From Alteromonas indica (GTDB lineage: Bacteria; Pseudomonadota; Gammaproteobacteria; Enterobacterales; Alteromonadaceae), in the NCBI GenBank assembly GCA_003056425.1, contig PYVY01000001.1, forward strand, positions 186,001-250,000: a stretch of 64,000 nt of DNA, read 5' to 3'. Below are positions 8,201 through 17,529 of the stretch, piece after piece; the stretch's first letter is position 1, and each line of letters opens with the position of its first letter. The notes under the pieces are model-generated. The model saw only the letters and a list, made by a program, of their open reading frames with translations. It ran no database searches and was not told where the DNA came from. Made by a program: the position numbers and the translations under genes.

Positions 8201-9916
8201 ATGACCACTACTGTCGATTTGACATTTAAAGACCTCAACCTTCCAGAACCCATCTTACAAGCACTGGAAAAGGTTGGCTATGAGAAACCCTCGCCGATCC
8301 AGGCTGAAAGTATTCCATTGCTAATGCAGGGCCATGACCTGCTTGGCCAAGCCCAGACCGGAACAGGAAAAACCGCCGCGTTTGCCCTGCCAATGCTGGC
8401 CAATATTGACCCAGAAGCCAAGCTGCCACAGTTGTTGGTACTGGCACCGACCCGTGAATTGGCGATCCAGGTTGCTGAAGCGTTTCAGGTCTATGCTAGC
8501 TTCTCCAAAAAAATTAAAGTACTACCGGTTTACGGTGGACAGTCTTATGACAATCAGATTCGTCAGTTAAAACGTGGCGTTCAGGTAGTAGTGGGTACCC
8601 CAGGCCGAATTATTGACCACATTAACCGCAAAACGCTAAACCTTAGCGAACTGCGCTTTTTGGTGCTGGATGAAGCCGATGAAATGCTACGGATGGGTTT
8701 CATTGATGATGTTGAAACCATTTTGTCTAATGCCCCGGCCACCCGCCAGACTGCGCTGTTTTCTGCCACCATGCCCGGGCCAATCAAAAAGATCACTCAG
8801 CGTTATCTGAAAGATCCTAAGCATGTGAAAATTGCCTCTAAAGTCTCTACTGCGTCGACAATTCGTCAACGTTACTGCCAGATTGCAGGGCATCACAAAC
8901 TTGAAGCGCTGACGCGTATTATGGAAGTAGAACCGTTTGATGCGGTTATTATTTTCGTACGTACTAAAACAGCCACAGTTGAACTGGCCGACAAGCTTTC
9001 TGCTCGCGGTTACGATGTAGAGCCGCTTAATGGTGACATTCCTCAGAATGCCCGGGAGCGGACGGTAGAGAAGCTGAAACAGGGTGCTATCGATATTCTG
9101 GTAGCCACTGACGTTGTAGCGCGTGGGCTGGACGTTGAGCGTGTTAGCCATGTTATCAACTATGACATTCCTTACGATACAGAGTCTTACGTTCACCGTA
9201 TAGGCCGTACTGGCCGTGCCGGCCGGGCCGGTGATGCGATTTTGTTTATCTCGCATCGTGAAAAGCGTTTGTTATTCGCCATCGAGAAAACCACTCGGCA
9301 GGCTATCGAACAAATGCCGATCCCTTCGATCAGCGAATTGAACGAAACCCGGCTTTCGCGTTTTAAACAATCAGTTGTTGAAGCGTGTAATGATGACAGC
9401 ATTGAATCGCTGATGTCATTAGTTGAAACCCTGCAAAAAGAAACCGAAGCGGCACCTGAGCGGCTAATTGCTGCGCTAATTAAATTGGCGCAGGGTGATG
9501 AGCCGTTACTGCTTAAAGAAGGCGACCGTCCTGATCTAAACAGTAAGCCACCGCGTGATTACAATGAGCGTAATGACCGTGGCGGCGAACGTGGCCGTGG
9601 TGGTGAGCGTCGTAAGCCTACCAAAGCCCGTGGAAAGCCAGAAGCTGGTATGCAACGTTTTCGCATAGAGGTAGGACACTCGCATGGTGCTAAGCCAGGC
9701 AACATCGTTGGTGCGATTGCCAATGAAGCAAACCTGAAAAGCAAAAACATTGGCGCTATTGAAATCTTCGATACGTATAGTACCGTTGACTTGCCAGATG
9801 CCATGCCAGAGCCGACCAAAGATATCCTGCGTAAAGCACGGGTAGCCGGCCAGCGCCTTAACTTGCGCGAGTGGTCAGATACCCCACCCAAACGTAAAGG
9901 GCCACCAAAACGTTAA
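8201..9916 (+). CDS. deaD: ATP-dependent DEAD-box RNA helicase DeaD/CsdA
   Basis: This 571-aa helicase unwinds structured RNA in ribosome assembly and cold-shock mRNA turnover. Motifs in order are the Q motif (F9 to Q34), Walker A AQTGTGKT (51-58), PTRELAIQ, GG, TPGR, DEAD (157-160), SAT (188-190), ARGLDV and HRIGRTGRAGR. The C-terminal third has a basic Arg/Gly-rich linker (RDYNERNDRGGERGRGGERR) and the DbpA-type RNA-binding fold (FRIEVGHSHGAKPGNIVGAI, then IGAIEIFDTYSTVDLP). That combination identifies DeaD/CsdA rather than RhlB, RhlE or SrmB. It is somewhat shorter than E. coli CsdA because the tail after the RNA-binding domain is short. It is followed by a strong terminator. Confidence 0.95.
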   Translation: MTTTVDLTFKDLNLPEPILQALEKVGYEKPSPIQAESIPLLMQGHDLLGQAQTGTGKTAAFALPMLANIDPEAKLPQLLVLAPTRELAIQVAEAFQVYASFSKKIKVLPVYGGQSYDNQIRQLKRGVQVVVGTPGRIIDHINRKTLNLSELRFLVLDEADEMLRMGFIDDVETILSNAPATRQTALFSATMPGPIKKITQRYLKDPKHVKIASKVSTASTIRQRYCQIAGHHKLEALTRIMEVEPFDAVIIFVRTKTATVELADKLSARGYDVEPLNGDIPQNARERTVEKLKQGAIDILVATDVVARGLDVERVSHVINYDIPYDTESYVHRIGRTGRAGRAGDAILFISHREKRLLFAIEKTTRQAIEQMPIPSISELNETRLSRFKQSVVEACNDDSIESLMSLVETLQKETEAAPERLIAALIKLAQGDEPLLLKEGDRPDLNSKPPRDYNERNDRGGERGRGGERRKPTKARGKPEAGMQRFRIEVGHSHGAKPGNIVGAIANEANLKSKNIGAIEIFDTYSTVDLPDAMPEPTKDILRKARVAGQRLNLREWSDTPPKRKGPPKR

Positions 9917-9975
9917 TGGCATAGGTATATAACAAAAAGCAATATAAAGTTGGTTTTTGTTGTTTCTCATAAGTA

Positions 9976-10004
9976 AAGAAAAGCGTCAGAATGACGCTTT
10001 TCTT
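9976..10004 (+). terminator. terminator after deaD, 13-bp perfect inverted repeat
   Basis: AAGAAAAGCGTCA (9976-9988), a GAA loop, then TGACGCTTTTCTT (9992-10004) form a perfect hairpin whose A/T ends supply a T-rich tract. An in-frame ATG at 9991 lies inside this hairpin, which argues against it being the cysG start. Confidence 0.85.
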
Positions 10005-10026
10005 GTATGTGGTATTAGGTAAAACG

Positions 10027-11421
10027 ATGCGTTATTTTCCAGTATTTATTGATGCACAAAACTTGCGATGTTTGATTGTCGGCGCAGGTGAAGTAGCAGC
10101 GCGTAAGCTGGAACTGATGCTTAAAAGCCCCGCCCATGTCACCGTGGTGGCACCTGATATCTGCAATACTGTAAGAAGTTATGCAGATCATCCGCAAGTA
10201 ACGCTGGTAAACCGCAGCTTTACTGAAACCGATTTAACGGATATCGAAATGGTCTTTGTGGCCACCGATGATGAGACCTTAAACGCCCATATTCATGATG
10301 TAGCACGCGCCCGCAAAATTCTGGTGAATGTGGTAGATAATACGCCATTGTGCCAGTTTATAACGCCTTCTATTATAGACCGTTCGCCCATAACCATTGC
10401 GCTAAGTAGTGGCGGGGTGGCGCCGGTGCTATTGCGCTATTTACGGCAAAAGCTGGAAAGTGTGATTCCGGCGAATATCAGCGCGTTAGGCCGTTTTTCC
10501 GAAAAGTTTCGCGACACGGTAAAGCAAACATTAAAAGGCGTAACCGCACGCCGGTACTTTTGGGAAGATGTGCTCGATGGCGATATTGCCGAGCTGGTAG
10601 AAAAAGGTCAGCAGCAAAAAGCCGAACACTGTTTTGAACAGGCCTTACACGCTGCGGCCAATGATCAGCAGCCCCAGGGCCAGGTTTATCTGGTTGGTGC
10701 CGGACCAGGCGATCCAGATTTACTGACCTTTCGGGCCCTGCGTTTAATGCAAAAAGCCGACGTGGTAGTGTATGACCGTTTAGTGTCACCGCAGATCCTG
10801 GAACTGGTACGCCGCGATGCAGAAAAAGTGTATGTGGGTAAAGCCAAAAGTAACCATACTCTGCCTCAGGATGACATCAACATGCTGATGGTAACAGAGG
10901 CGAAAAAAGGTAACCGGGTAGTCAGACTGAAAGGCGGCGATCCGTTCATTTTTGGCCGTGGTGGTGAAGAAATCCAAACCCTCATTGAACACGACATCGA
11001 CTTTCAGGTAGTGCCCGGAATTACGGCTGCCAGTGGCGCGGCCAGTTATGCCGGCATCCCCCTAACCCATCGCGATCATGCCCAATCAGTGTTGTTTGCG
11101 ACGGGCCACCTAAAAGACGGTACTATCGATTTAAACTGGTCAGCATTGGCGCACAGTAACCAGACTCTGGTCTTTTATATGGGGTTAACGGGTTTACCTA
11201 TTATTTGTCAGAAGCTGATGGCACATGGATTGGCAGATACCACGCCTATTGCATTGGTTCAGCAGGCTACGTTAGCAGAACAAAAAGTCGTCACCGGTAC
11301 CTTGGCCGATATTAATGACAATCCGCAAACGGCGCTGTTAAAGCCACCCACACTGATTATTGTGGGGTCTGTGGTATCCCTGCATAAACAACTGGACTGG
11401 TTTACGCCGGGCAAAAATTAA
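10027..11421 (+). CDS. cysG: siroheme synthase CysG (trifunctional)
   Basis: This 464-aa enzyme makes siroheme from uroporphyrinogen III for sulfite and nitrite reductases. The N-terminal half is the precorrin-2 dehydrogenase/ferrochelatase module (MRYFPVFIDAQNLRCLIVGAGEVAARK; ...FVATDDETLN; SSGGVAPVL). From about residue 217 comes the SAM-dependent uroporphyrinogen methyltransferase (VYLVGAGPGDPDLLTFRAL; VRLKGGDPFIFGRGGEE; VVPGITAASGAASYAGIPLTHR). The start at 10027 is chosen because E. coli CysG aligns from there, AGGTAA precedes it, and an alternative upstream start at 9991 falls in the deaD terminator. No sulfate-assimilation genes are adjacent. Confidence 0.95.
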   Translation: MRYFPVFIDAQNLRCLIVGAGEVAARKLELMLKSPAHVTVVAPDICNTVRSYADHPQVTLVNRSFTETDLTDIEMVFVATDDETLNAHIHDVARARKILVNVVDNTPLCQFITPSIIDRSPITIALSSGGVAPVLLRYLRQKLESVIPANISALGRFSEKFRDTVKQTLKGVTARRYFWEDVLDGDIAELVEKGQQQKAEHCFEQALHAAANDQQPQGQVYLVGAGPGDPDLLTFRALRLMQKADVVVYDRLVSPQILELVRRDAEKVYVGKAKSNHTLPQDDINMLMVTEAKKGNRVVRLKGGDPFIFGRGGEEIQTLIEHDIDFQVVPGITAASGAASYAGIPLTHRDHAQSVLFATGHLKDGTIDLNWSALAHSNQTLVFYMGLTGLPIICQKLMAHGLADTTPIALVQQATLAEQKVVTGTLADINDNPQTALLKPPTLIIVGSVVSLHKQLDWFTPGKN

Positions 11422-11486
11422 ACAACTTACATTTTCGATTCGCCGTAGTATAGTGCCCACATAGTGAGCGACAAAGGCAGTATACT

Positions 11487-12434
11487 ATGCGCGTATGTGT
11501 GGCCCTGTTATGTGTATTGGTGTTGAACGGTCTGCCCAGTGCAGCGGCCCGCCAGTTAATGTTTGACAGCCAGCGTGAGGAAGCGCAGTTAACCTATCAG
11601 TATCGCTGGGAAGATTTCCAGCAAGCAGAGCAAGAGTTGACCTTTACTTTGGATGCGCAGGCGCTGGCCCGCGCCCCGGGCGAACCGGTTCGCTACACCC
11701 AGGCTAGAGTACAACGCTACATTTATGTGGCGTTGGTAAAGGCTGCCCGAGAGGTGGATCCCAAGCAGGCGCGTGTAAATATCACCCAGCAAAATGATGG
11801 GGTTCAGATTGCGGTCCGCTCAACCAGTCAGGCGCTTAATCAACAGTTAAGCACCTCATTAAAGCAAACCAAAGAAGCCGCCTTCGACGCTTTTTTACAA
11901 GAACATTACTATACCCGTTATACCACCGTGTTTAATGAATCGGCGGTTAAACCTGACCATGCCCGGTATGTAGCTGAATATACTAAGCCGCTGGTACCGC
12001 TATCGCAGGCTATTTACGAGCAAATAGAACAAACTTCAGATGCCCGCCGGTATTTCGATTTGTTGTTAAGCTGGGTGCAGTCAATCCCCTACGATACCCT
12101 TGAAGATCGCTCGCAAAACAGCGGGGCGGGCTTTAACCCGCCCGCGCGTTTGTTGGCATCCAATCAAGGCGACTGTGACAGCAAGTCTGTGTTAACAGCC
12201 GCTATTACCCGCGCTTTTTTACCCGATACACCGCTTATTTTAGTTCTGTTACCCCAACATGCTTTATTAGGCGTGGCGCTGACCCCCAAAAAAGGCGAGC
12301 AAACTATTGATCATGACGGTAATACCTATATTTTGTTTGAACCCACCGGTCCCGCCCAGCTACCTTTCGGTGAAGTCGCTGAACAGACTTACCGCCACCT
12401 AGCTAACGGACATTACACCGTAGAGGCGCTGTAA
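11487..12434 (+). CDS. secreted transglutaminase-like (papain-fold) protein, unknown role
   Basis: This 315-aa protein has an N-terminal signal peptide (MRVCVALLCVLVLNGLPSAAA). Its C-terminal half has the order expected of a transglutaminase-like Cys-His-Asp/Glu fold: a WVQSIPYDTLED lead-in, then NQGDCDSKSVLTA with the candidate nucleophile Cys, LPQHALLGV with the candidate His, and ILFEPTGP with the candidate acidic residue. The first half has no recognisable motif. Such domains can be peptidases, amidases or inactive binding modules. It has its own upstream gap after cysG and no obvious operon partner. Confidence 0.6.
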   Translation: MRVCVALLCVLVLNGLPSAAARQLMFDSQREEAQLTYQYRWEDFQQAEQELTFTLDAQALARAPGEPVRYTQARVQRYIYVALVKAAREVDPKQARVNITQQNDGVQIAVRSTSQALNQQLSTSLKQTKEAAFDAFLQEHYYTRYTTVFNESAVKPDHARYVAEYTKPLVPLSQAIYEQIEQTSDARRYFDLLLSWVQSIPYDTLEDRSQNSGAGFNPPARLLASNQGDCDSKSVLTAAITRAFLPDTPLILVLLPQHALLGVALTPKKGEQTIDHDGNTYILFEPTGPAQLPFGEVAEQTYRHLANGHYTVEAL

Positions 12435-12901
12435 TGCTGGCTTATCCGCTGCGGCTTCGCCAACCAGGTCTATTGAAACCAACAGCAAAATAAGGTCGAT
12501 ATAAGTAAATGCGATCTCACCTAATGACGCGGGCGGCGCGGCATTCGATGCGGATTGCGCTGTTTTAGCCTACGGCACGAAGAGCGCGACGTTTAGAGGC
12601 TCTGAATCAGGGTAAGCGTCAGAAACAGGGCCAGTACGTAGTCATCGCCTTCATACATAGGTGGTCTGACTATCTTCACCCAAAGCAAGTAACGCGCGAC
12701 TAAAGCCCACACTCGCCCCGGCTTAGCCAGTTTCGCTCACAGAGCTGGCGCCCAGCCTTAGCCGGCTAATTACGTTAAGGCTTTGAGAAGACGTGAAAAA
12801 AGTACGTGTTAGGGCTACTTACCCAGGCCCACTACGCGGCTATCGCTTTCTATTCCAGGTATACACTGGAGGCTATAGAAACCCGATTATCGTGGGGTAA
12901 T
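12435..12901. other. gene-poor stretch with a short minus-strand open frame; possible decayed gene
   Basis: No full gene is visible in this 467-base stretch. The only coherent frame is on the minus strand at 12593-12712 (entered separately). The rest has mixed composition, no inverted repeats strong enough to call, and no tRNA-like fold that I could find. It lies between a plus-strand gene and the 3' end of the phoH-like gene, so relic coding sequence is a reasonable explanation. Confidence 0.4.
12593..12712 (-). CDS. possible 39-aa single-helix membrane peptide or gene remnant
   Basis: From a GTG at 12712 the minus strand reads MWALVARYLLWVKIVRPP followed by MYEGDDYVLALFLTLTLIQSL and a TAA. 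The frame is open for eight codons further upstream (AKLAKPGR) to a TGA. It has protein-like character: a basic/aromatic first helix, a PP turn, an acidic patch (EGDD) and a hydrophobic helix. No convincing Shine-Dalgarno sequence precedes the GTG or the internal ATG. It could be a small membrane protein or the tail of a decayed gene; I do not recognise a family. Confidence 0.25.
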   Translation of the reverse strand: MWALVARYLLWVKIVRPPMYEGDDYVLALFLTLTLIQSL

Positions 12902-12933
12902 AAAAAGCCGGGTGCCTGTAGGGCCATCCCGGC
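12902..12933 (-). terminator. terminator of the phoH-like gene
   Basis: On the minus strand, GCCGGG and CCCGGC form the ends of a hairpin with a partly paired interior (TGGCC / GGCA), followed by five T. It starts about 38 bases after the stop of the phoH-like gene. Confidence 0.75.
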
Positions 12934-12970
12934 GTTGTTGTTAGGTACGTAAACTACTGCTACCCCGTGC

Positions 12971-14368
12971 TTACATTTGTTCCTCTGCAAACTGGGCCAG
13001 ACGCGAGCGCACGACCCCATCCAGATTAATGGTGGCACTGCCCGAAAAGTTTTTAAATTTCTCTACCAGGTAGGTTAAGCCAGACGTCACCGGCGAGAGA
13101 TAATTACTGTCTATCTGCGCCAGGTTACCACTGCAAATCAACTTAGTGCCCTCCCCGCAACGGGTTATGATTGTTTTAAGCTGTGATGCCGTGAGGTTTT
13201 GTGACTCATCCAAAATCACTATAGAATTTTGAATGCTACGGCCGCGCATAAAATTCACCGACTTAAACTGTATATTGGCTTTCTCCATTATGTAATTCAT
13301 GGAGCTTTTAGCGTTCTCATCATGTTTGTGCAGGACCTCCAGCGAATCGGTAATAGCAGCCAGCCAGGGCGCCATCTTTTCTTCTTCGGTACCGGGCAGA
13401 AAACCAATAGATTCGGCAATATCCGGGGTACTACGCGTTACAATGATTTTGTCGTACATGTTTTTTTCGACCACCATTTCCAGCGCAGCAGCCAGTGCCA
13501 GTAAGGTTTTACCGCTACCGGCCGGCCCGGTGAGAATAACCAGGTCAATATGCGCATCGAGCAATGCATGCAGGGCCATCGCCTGCCCTACGTTTTTCGG
13601 CGATATGCCCCATGCATGTCGGCTCATTAAACGCTCATAGCCCAAATCCAGCACTTCAAGGTGTTCATCATCCATCGACTCAACCAGGCCGGCGAACTGT
13701 TTACTGTCGTCCAGCAAAAACTCGTTTACATAAGCTTCGGGCAAGACATTACGCGGTAAGGTGTGAATGGTATCGCGCCCTTCCGAGCGACTTTCCACAG
13801 ATTTAACCTGATCCCAAAAATTACCCGTGAACTCATGATAGCCACGCGACAGATATTTAATATCGCTAATCAGCTGGTCAGTACGGTAGTCTTCGACATG
13901 GGCAAGGCCGGCTCCTTTGGCTTTTAGCCGCATGTTGAGGTCTTTGGTAACCAGGACGATTTGCTGGGGTGCATAGGTTTTTTGCAGATGTAACGCCACA
14001 TTAATAATGCGGTTGTCATTTTCGTTACTGGTGAATACTTGCTGGGCCTCCATCATGTTAAGATCAGCAAATATAGATAATGCGCCGGTCGGGGCGTCTT
14101 TACCCGCGCCGAGCCCCGCCATACTGACTCCCGCCAGCATTTGCTCCGGGGTAGCGTCATGCAAAAGATCTTCCATCGAACGAATCGACACTCTGGCATC
14201 ACGGGCTACGTCTTTTTTACTGTCTTTGATATAATCCAGTTCTTCCAGCACGGTCATTGGTACAACGACATCATGTTCTTTGAAAGAGAGAAAGGCGTAA
14301 GGTTCGTGAAGCAGAATGTTGGTGTCGAGGACGTAGATTTTGGTTTCGTTGGATTTTTTTCTAGGCAT
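12971..14368 (-). CDS. PhoH-family ATPase with N-terminal PIN domain (PhoH2/YlaK type)
   Basis: This 465-aa protein fuses an N-terminal PIN RNase domain (VLDTNILLHEP with D15, VVPMTVLEELDYIK, then DNRIINVAL and LVTKDLNMRLKA) to a PhoH P-loop ATPase. The ATPase has Walker A GPAGSGKTLLALA, Walker B SIVILDESQN and the downstream ITRCGEGTKLICSGNL. PhoH2 proteins are RNA helicase/RNase machines; the physiological role in gammaproteobacteria is not settled. It differs from the PhoH of the ybeZ-ybeY operon, which lacks the PIN domain. It is monocistronic, with its own terminator, and divergent from rapA. Confidence 0.9.
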   Translation of the reverse strand: MPRKKSNETKIYVLDTNILLHEPYAFLSFKEHDVVVPMTVLEELDYIKDSKKDVARDARVSIRSMEDLLHDATPEQMLAGVSMAGLGAGKDAPTGALSIFADLNMMEAQQVFTSNENDNRIINVALHLQKTYAPQQIVLVTKDLNMRLKAKGAGLAHVEDYRTDQLISDIKYLSRGYHEFTGNFWDQVKSVESRSEGRDTIHTLPRNVLPEAYVNEFLLDDSKQFAGLVESMDDEHLEVLDLGYERLMSRHAWGISPKNVGQAMALHALLDAHIDLVILTGPAGSGKTLLALAAALEMVVEKNMYDKIIVTRSTPDIAESIGFLPGTEEEKMAPWLAAITDSLEVLHKHDENAKSSMNYIMEKANIQFKSVNFMRGRSIQNSIVILDESQNLTASQLKTIITRCGEGTKLICSGNLAQIDSNYLSPVTSGLTYLVEKFKNFSGSATINLDGVVRSRLAQFAEEQM

Positions 14369-14700
14369 CCTTCACTCCGGTAAATAAAACCATGCCCGTC
14401 TGAATCACTGACGTGCAGCAGACGATGCGAGAAGGAAATTGTTGGGCCGAACGTAACGACCCAGTTTCCGTGTCGTATCGACTTACACTTTCACCATAAT
14501 CCAGATTTTGCAGATGCGCACGCCTTTTGTGGATTTATTTTTTTGTCACATTGTGGCTTTAGGATGACGTACCCTGGTAAGGCTTTAGCCAAATTTGTGG
14601 TGTATTTAACCGCGCGGAATTTTTTTCATGAAGTAAACTTTATTCGCGGCTATCGGATAAGTACAATACCGCCCTTTTATTATAAGCGACCAGAGAAAAC
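14369..14700. promoter_or_regulatory. divergent phoH-like/rapA intergenic region with a candidate rapA promoter
   Basis: This 332-base gap holds no gene. Near its right end a TACAAT at 14662-14667 is preceded at 17 bases by TTTATT (14639-14644), a plausible if weak sigma-70 promoter 33 bases before the rapA ATG. The AT-rich stretch at about 14530-14560 (TTTGTGGATTTATTTTTTTG) could act as an UP-like element. No promoter for the phoH-like gene could be chosen with confidence. Confidence 0.35.
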
Positions 14701-17529
14701 ATGAGTTCAGTAAGCGAATACGCTGTGGGCCAGCGTTGGCTAAGTAATACGGAATCAGAGCTAGGGTTAGGCGCGATTATTAATCAGGACGGACGTTCTG
14801 TAGAGGTCTATTTCCCAGCCACCGGCGATAGCCGTAAATATACAAAGCATGATGCGCCCCTCACACGGCTAACATTCGCCGAAGGTGACGATATTAAAAG
14901 CCAGGATGGCTGGACCATGACCGTAACGTCGACCGAGCTCAGCCACGGCGCGATAATTTATTATGGTACCCGTCGCGACACCCAAGCGTCAGCGAAGTTA
15001 CCTGAAACCCTGCTTGATCACCAAATTCGGCTGAATCAGCCAGAACAACGTTTAATGAGTATGCAGCACGATAAGCCGAAATGGTTTGATTTGCGGCTGC
15101 GAGCATTTACTTATTTAAGTGATTACTATCGCTCATCAATAATTGGCCTGGCCGGTGCGCGGATAGAGTTGATTCCGCATCAGCTGCATATTGCCTCTCA
15201 GGTGGGGAACCGAAATGCCCCGCGGGTATTACTGGCCGATGAAGTTGGTTTAGGTAAAACCATTGAAGCGGCGCTAATTATTCACCAACAGTTAAAGACC
15301 TCGCGCGCCCAACGTGTCCTGATTGTCGTACCCGATTCGCTGGTACACCAATGGTTGGTAGAGATGCTACGGCGGGTGAACCTGGCTTTTTCAGTGTTCG
15401 ACGAAGACCGCTGCCAGGCGATGGATGAAGACGGTGACAACCCGTTTGAACAAGAACAATTGGTGCTGTGTAGCCTAAGCTTTTTAACCGGTAGCACAAA
15501 ACGCCATGAACAGGCATTGGCTGCGGGCTGGGATATGCTGGTAGTCGATGAAGCACATCATTTAGCCTGGTCACCTGACGCGCCTTCAGCAGGCTACCAG
15601 TGTATTGAAGCTTTAGCCCAACAGGTGCCGGGCGTATTATTGTTAACCGCGACGCCCGATCAATTGGGTCATGAAAGTCACTTTGCCCGATTACGTCTGC
15701 TTGATGCCGCCCGTTTTCATAGCTATGAGCGCTTTCTAGAAGAGGAAAGTCATTATAGCGAGCTGGCTGAAGCCGTGGCTCCCTTATTGGAAGACGGCGA
15801 GCTGGACGATACACAGCTTGCCCGGCTTGAAGAATTAGCCCCCAATAGCACCGCCGCACTGACTAACCTGAATGACATGGACGAACGTGATGCGCTACTA
15901 CACCGGCTAATTGACCGCCATGGTACTGGCCGCTTGTTATTCAGAAATCGTCGGGCCGGGATTAGCGGCTTCCCCGCGCGCGAGCTAAATACCTACGCAC
16001 AACCGTTGCCCGATGTATATGAAGATGCGCTTGCTGTGGAAAGCGATTTACAGCAGGCCTTGTACCCTGAACGCCAGGCTGCCCTGGTCGATATCTGGAC
16101 AGAACTCGATCCCAGAGTAGAGTGGTTGCTGGCGTTCCTGCCAACGGTGAAACCTGAAAAAGTTCTGCTTATATGTGCCAGTGCAATTACCGCACAGCAA
16201 TTGGGCGAGGCCATCCGCCAGCGTACCGGTATTCGCCATAGCGTATTTCATGAAGGTATGAGTATTGTGGAGCGCGACAAAGCCGCCCATTTCTTTGCGG
16301 ACGCCGAAGAAGGTGCCCAAATCTTACTGTGCAGTGAAATAGGCAGTGAAGGCCGCAACTTTCAGTTTGCGCATCACCTGGTGTTATTTGATTTACCCAT
16401 GACACCTGATTTACTGGAACAGCGAATTGGGCGTCTTGACCGCATTGGCCAAACTGAAGATATTCAGATTCATATTCCTTATTTGGAAGATTCTGCGCAG
16501 GCGGTATTGTTGCGCTGGTATGACGAGGGTCTAAACGCGTTTAACCAAACCTGCCCCACCGGCGCGGCAGTATATCAGCAAGTTGAAGGCCAACTGTTAA
16601 GCTGTTTGGAGATGCCCGAAGATGAGGCTGGGCTGGAGGAATTAATCGCTGAAAGCCGAACGCTTAACACCACACTTAAACAACAACTCGATCAGGGCCG
16701 CGATCGTTTATTGGAATTAAACGCCTCCGGTCAGGGTAAAGTTGAAGATTTGCTTGATGACATCATTGCGGAAGATGCGAATAGTCATCTTCCAGAATTT
16801 ATGTCGTGGCTGTTTGATGCAATCGGTATCAATCAGGAAGAAAAAGGTGATGATTGCTTTATTATCAGCCCCGGCGAGTCGATGATAAACAACCTGCCAG
16901 GGCTTGATCCTGATGGTATGACAATTACCTTCAGACGGCGTGTGGCCACTACCTTAGAGCATGTACATTATATTAGTTGGGATCACCCGCTAGTACATAA
17001 TGCAGTAGATCTTATCTTAACCGACACGGTGGGTAAGGCCAGCTTAGGTTTTATTGGCGATCGGATGCTGCCAAAAGGTGCCTACTGGCTTGAGGCACTA
17101 TTTGTACTAGGGGTAAACGCCCCTGCCCATTTACAGGCGCACCGTTTTTTACCCCAAACACCCATTAAACTGTGCATTGATGCTGAGGGTGAAGCCAGTG
17201 ATATCAGTTTCGATAAAACCCGCCGGGCGAACAAGAAGATCGCCCAGCAATTGCTGCAAGCATTAAAAGATCCGGTAAATAAGCAAATTGAGACCGCCCG
17301 CCAGCTTGCTCAGATTAAAGCCGATGCTTTATTGCAGGCAGCGCGGATCAGTATGCAGACCTCCCTACGTGACGAAATGAGCCGTTTGCAGGCATTACAA
17401 AAACAGAACCCGGCCATCCGTGACAGTGAAATCAGCTTTATTGACAATCAGCTCAGTGAATTGACCAAAGCATTCGAGCAAGCTGAAGTTCAGCTGGATG
17501 CACTGCGAATCGTAGTGAACAACCCTTAA
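14701..17529 (+). CDS. rapA: RNA polymerase-associated SWI2/SNF2 ATPase RapA
   Basis: This 942-aa ATPase binds core RNA polymerase and promotes its recycling after termination. The N-terminal tandem Tudor-like region begins GQRWLSNTESELGLGAI, very close to E. coli RapA. The SNF2 core follows: LLADEVGLGKTIEAA (Walker A, K186), LIVVPDSLVHQW, VVDEAHHLAW, LLTATPDQLG, then the second lobe with LLCSEIGSEGRNFQFA and EQRIGRLDRIGQ. The length matches the family (E. coli 968 aa). Its stop TAA shares one base with the next start (TAATG), so rluA is translationally coupled, an arrangement that occurs in enterics too. Confidence 0.96.
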   Translation: MSSVSEYAVGQRWLSNTESELGLGAIINQDGRSVEVYFPATGDSRKYTKHDAPLTRLTFAEGDDIKSQDGWTMTVTSTELSHGAIIYYGTRRDTQASAKLPETLLDHQIRLNQPEQRLMSMQHDKPKWFDLRLRAFTYLSDYYRSSIIGLAGARIELIPHQLHIASQVGNRNAPRVLLADEVGLGKTIEAALIIHQQLKTSRAQRVLIVVPDSLVHQWLVEMLRRVNLAFSVFDEDRCQAMDEDGDNPFEQEQLVLCSLSFLTGSTKRHEQALAAGWDMLVVDEAHHLAWSPDAPSAGYQCIEALAQQVPGVLLLTATPDQLGHESHFARLRLLDAARFHSYERFLEEESHYSELAEAVAPLLEDGELDDTQLARLEELAPNSTAALTNLNDMDERDALLHRLIDRHGTGRLLFRNRRAGISGFPARELNTYAQPLPDVYEDALAVESDLQQALYPERQAALVDIWTELDPRVEWLLAFLPTVKPEKVLLICASAITAQQLGEAIRQRTGIRHSVFHEGMSIVERDKAAHFFADAEEGAQILLCSEIGSEGRNFQFAHHLVLFDLPMTPDLLEQRIGRLDRIGQTEDIQIHIPYLEDSAQAVLLRWYDEGLNAFNQTCPTGAAVYQQVEGQLLSCLEMPEDEAGLEELIAESRTLNTTLKQQLDQGRDRLLELNASGQGKVEDLLDDIIAEDANSHLPEFMSWLFDAIGINQEEKGDDCFIISPGESMINNLPGLDPDGMTITFRRRVATTLEHVHYISWDHPLVHNAVDLILTDTVGKASLGFIGDRMLPKGAYWLEALFVLGVNAPAHLQAHRFLPQTPIKLCIDAEGEASDISFDKTRRANKKIAQQLLQALKDPVNKQIETARQLAQIKADALLQAARISMQTSLRDEMSRLQALQKQNPAIRDSEISFIDNQLSELTKAFEQAEVQLDALRIVVNNP

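Noticed and set aside
8687-9256. 189-codon minus-strand frame inside deaD
   Set aside because: Antisense shadow of the helicase core; no domain, no ribosome-binding site.
12850-13038. 62-codon minus-strand frame across the end of the phoH-like gene
   Set aside because: It spans the phoH-like terminator and 3' end in another phase; the hairpin explains the sequence better.
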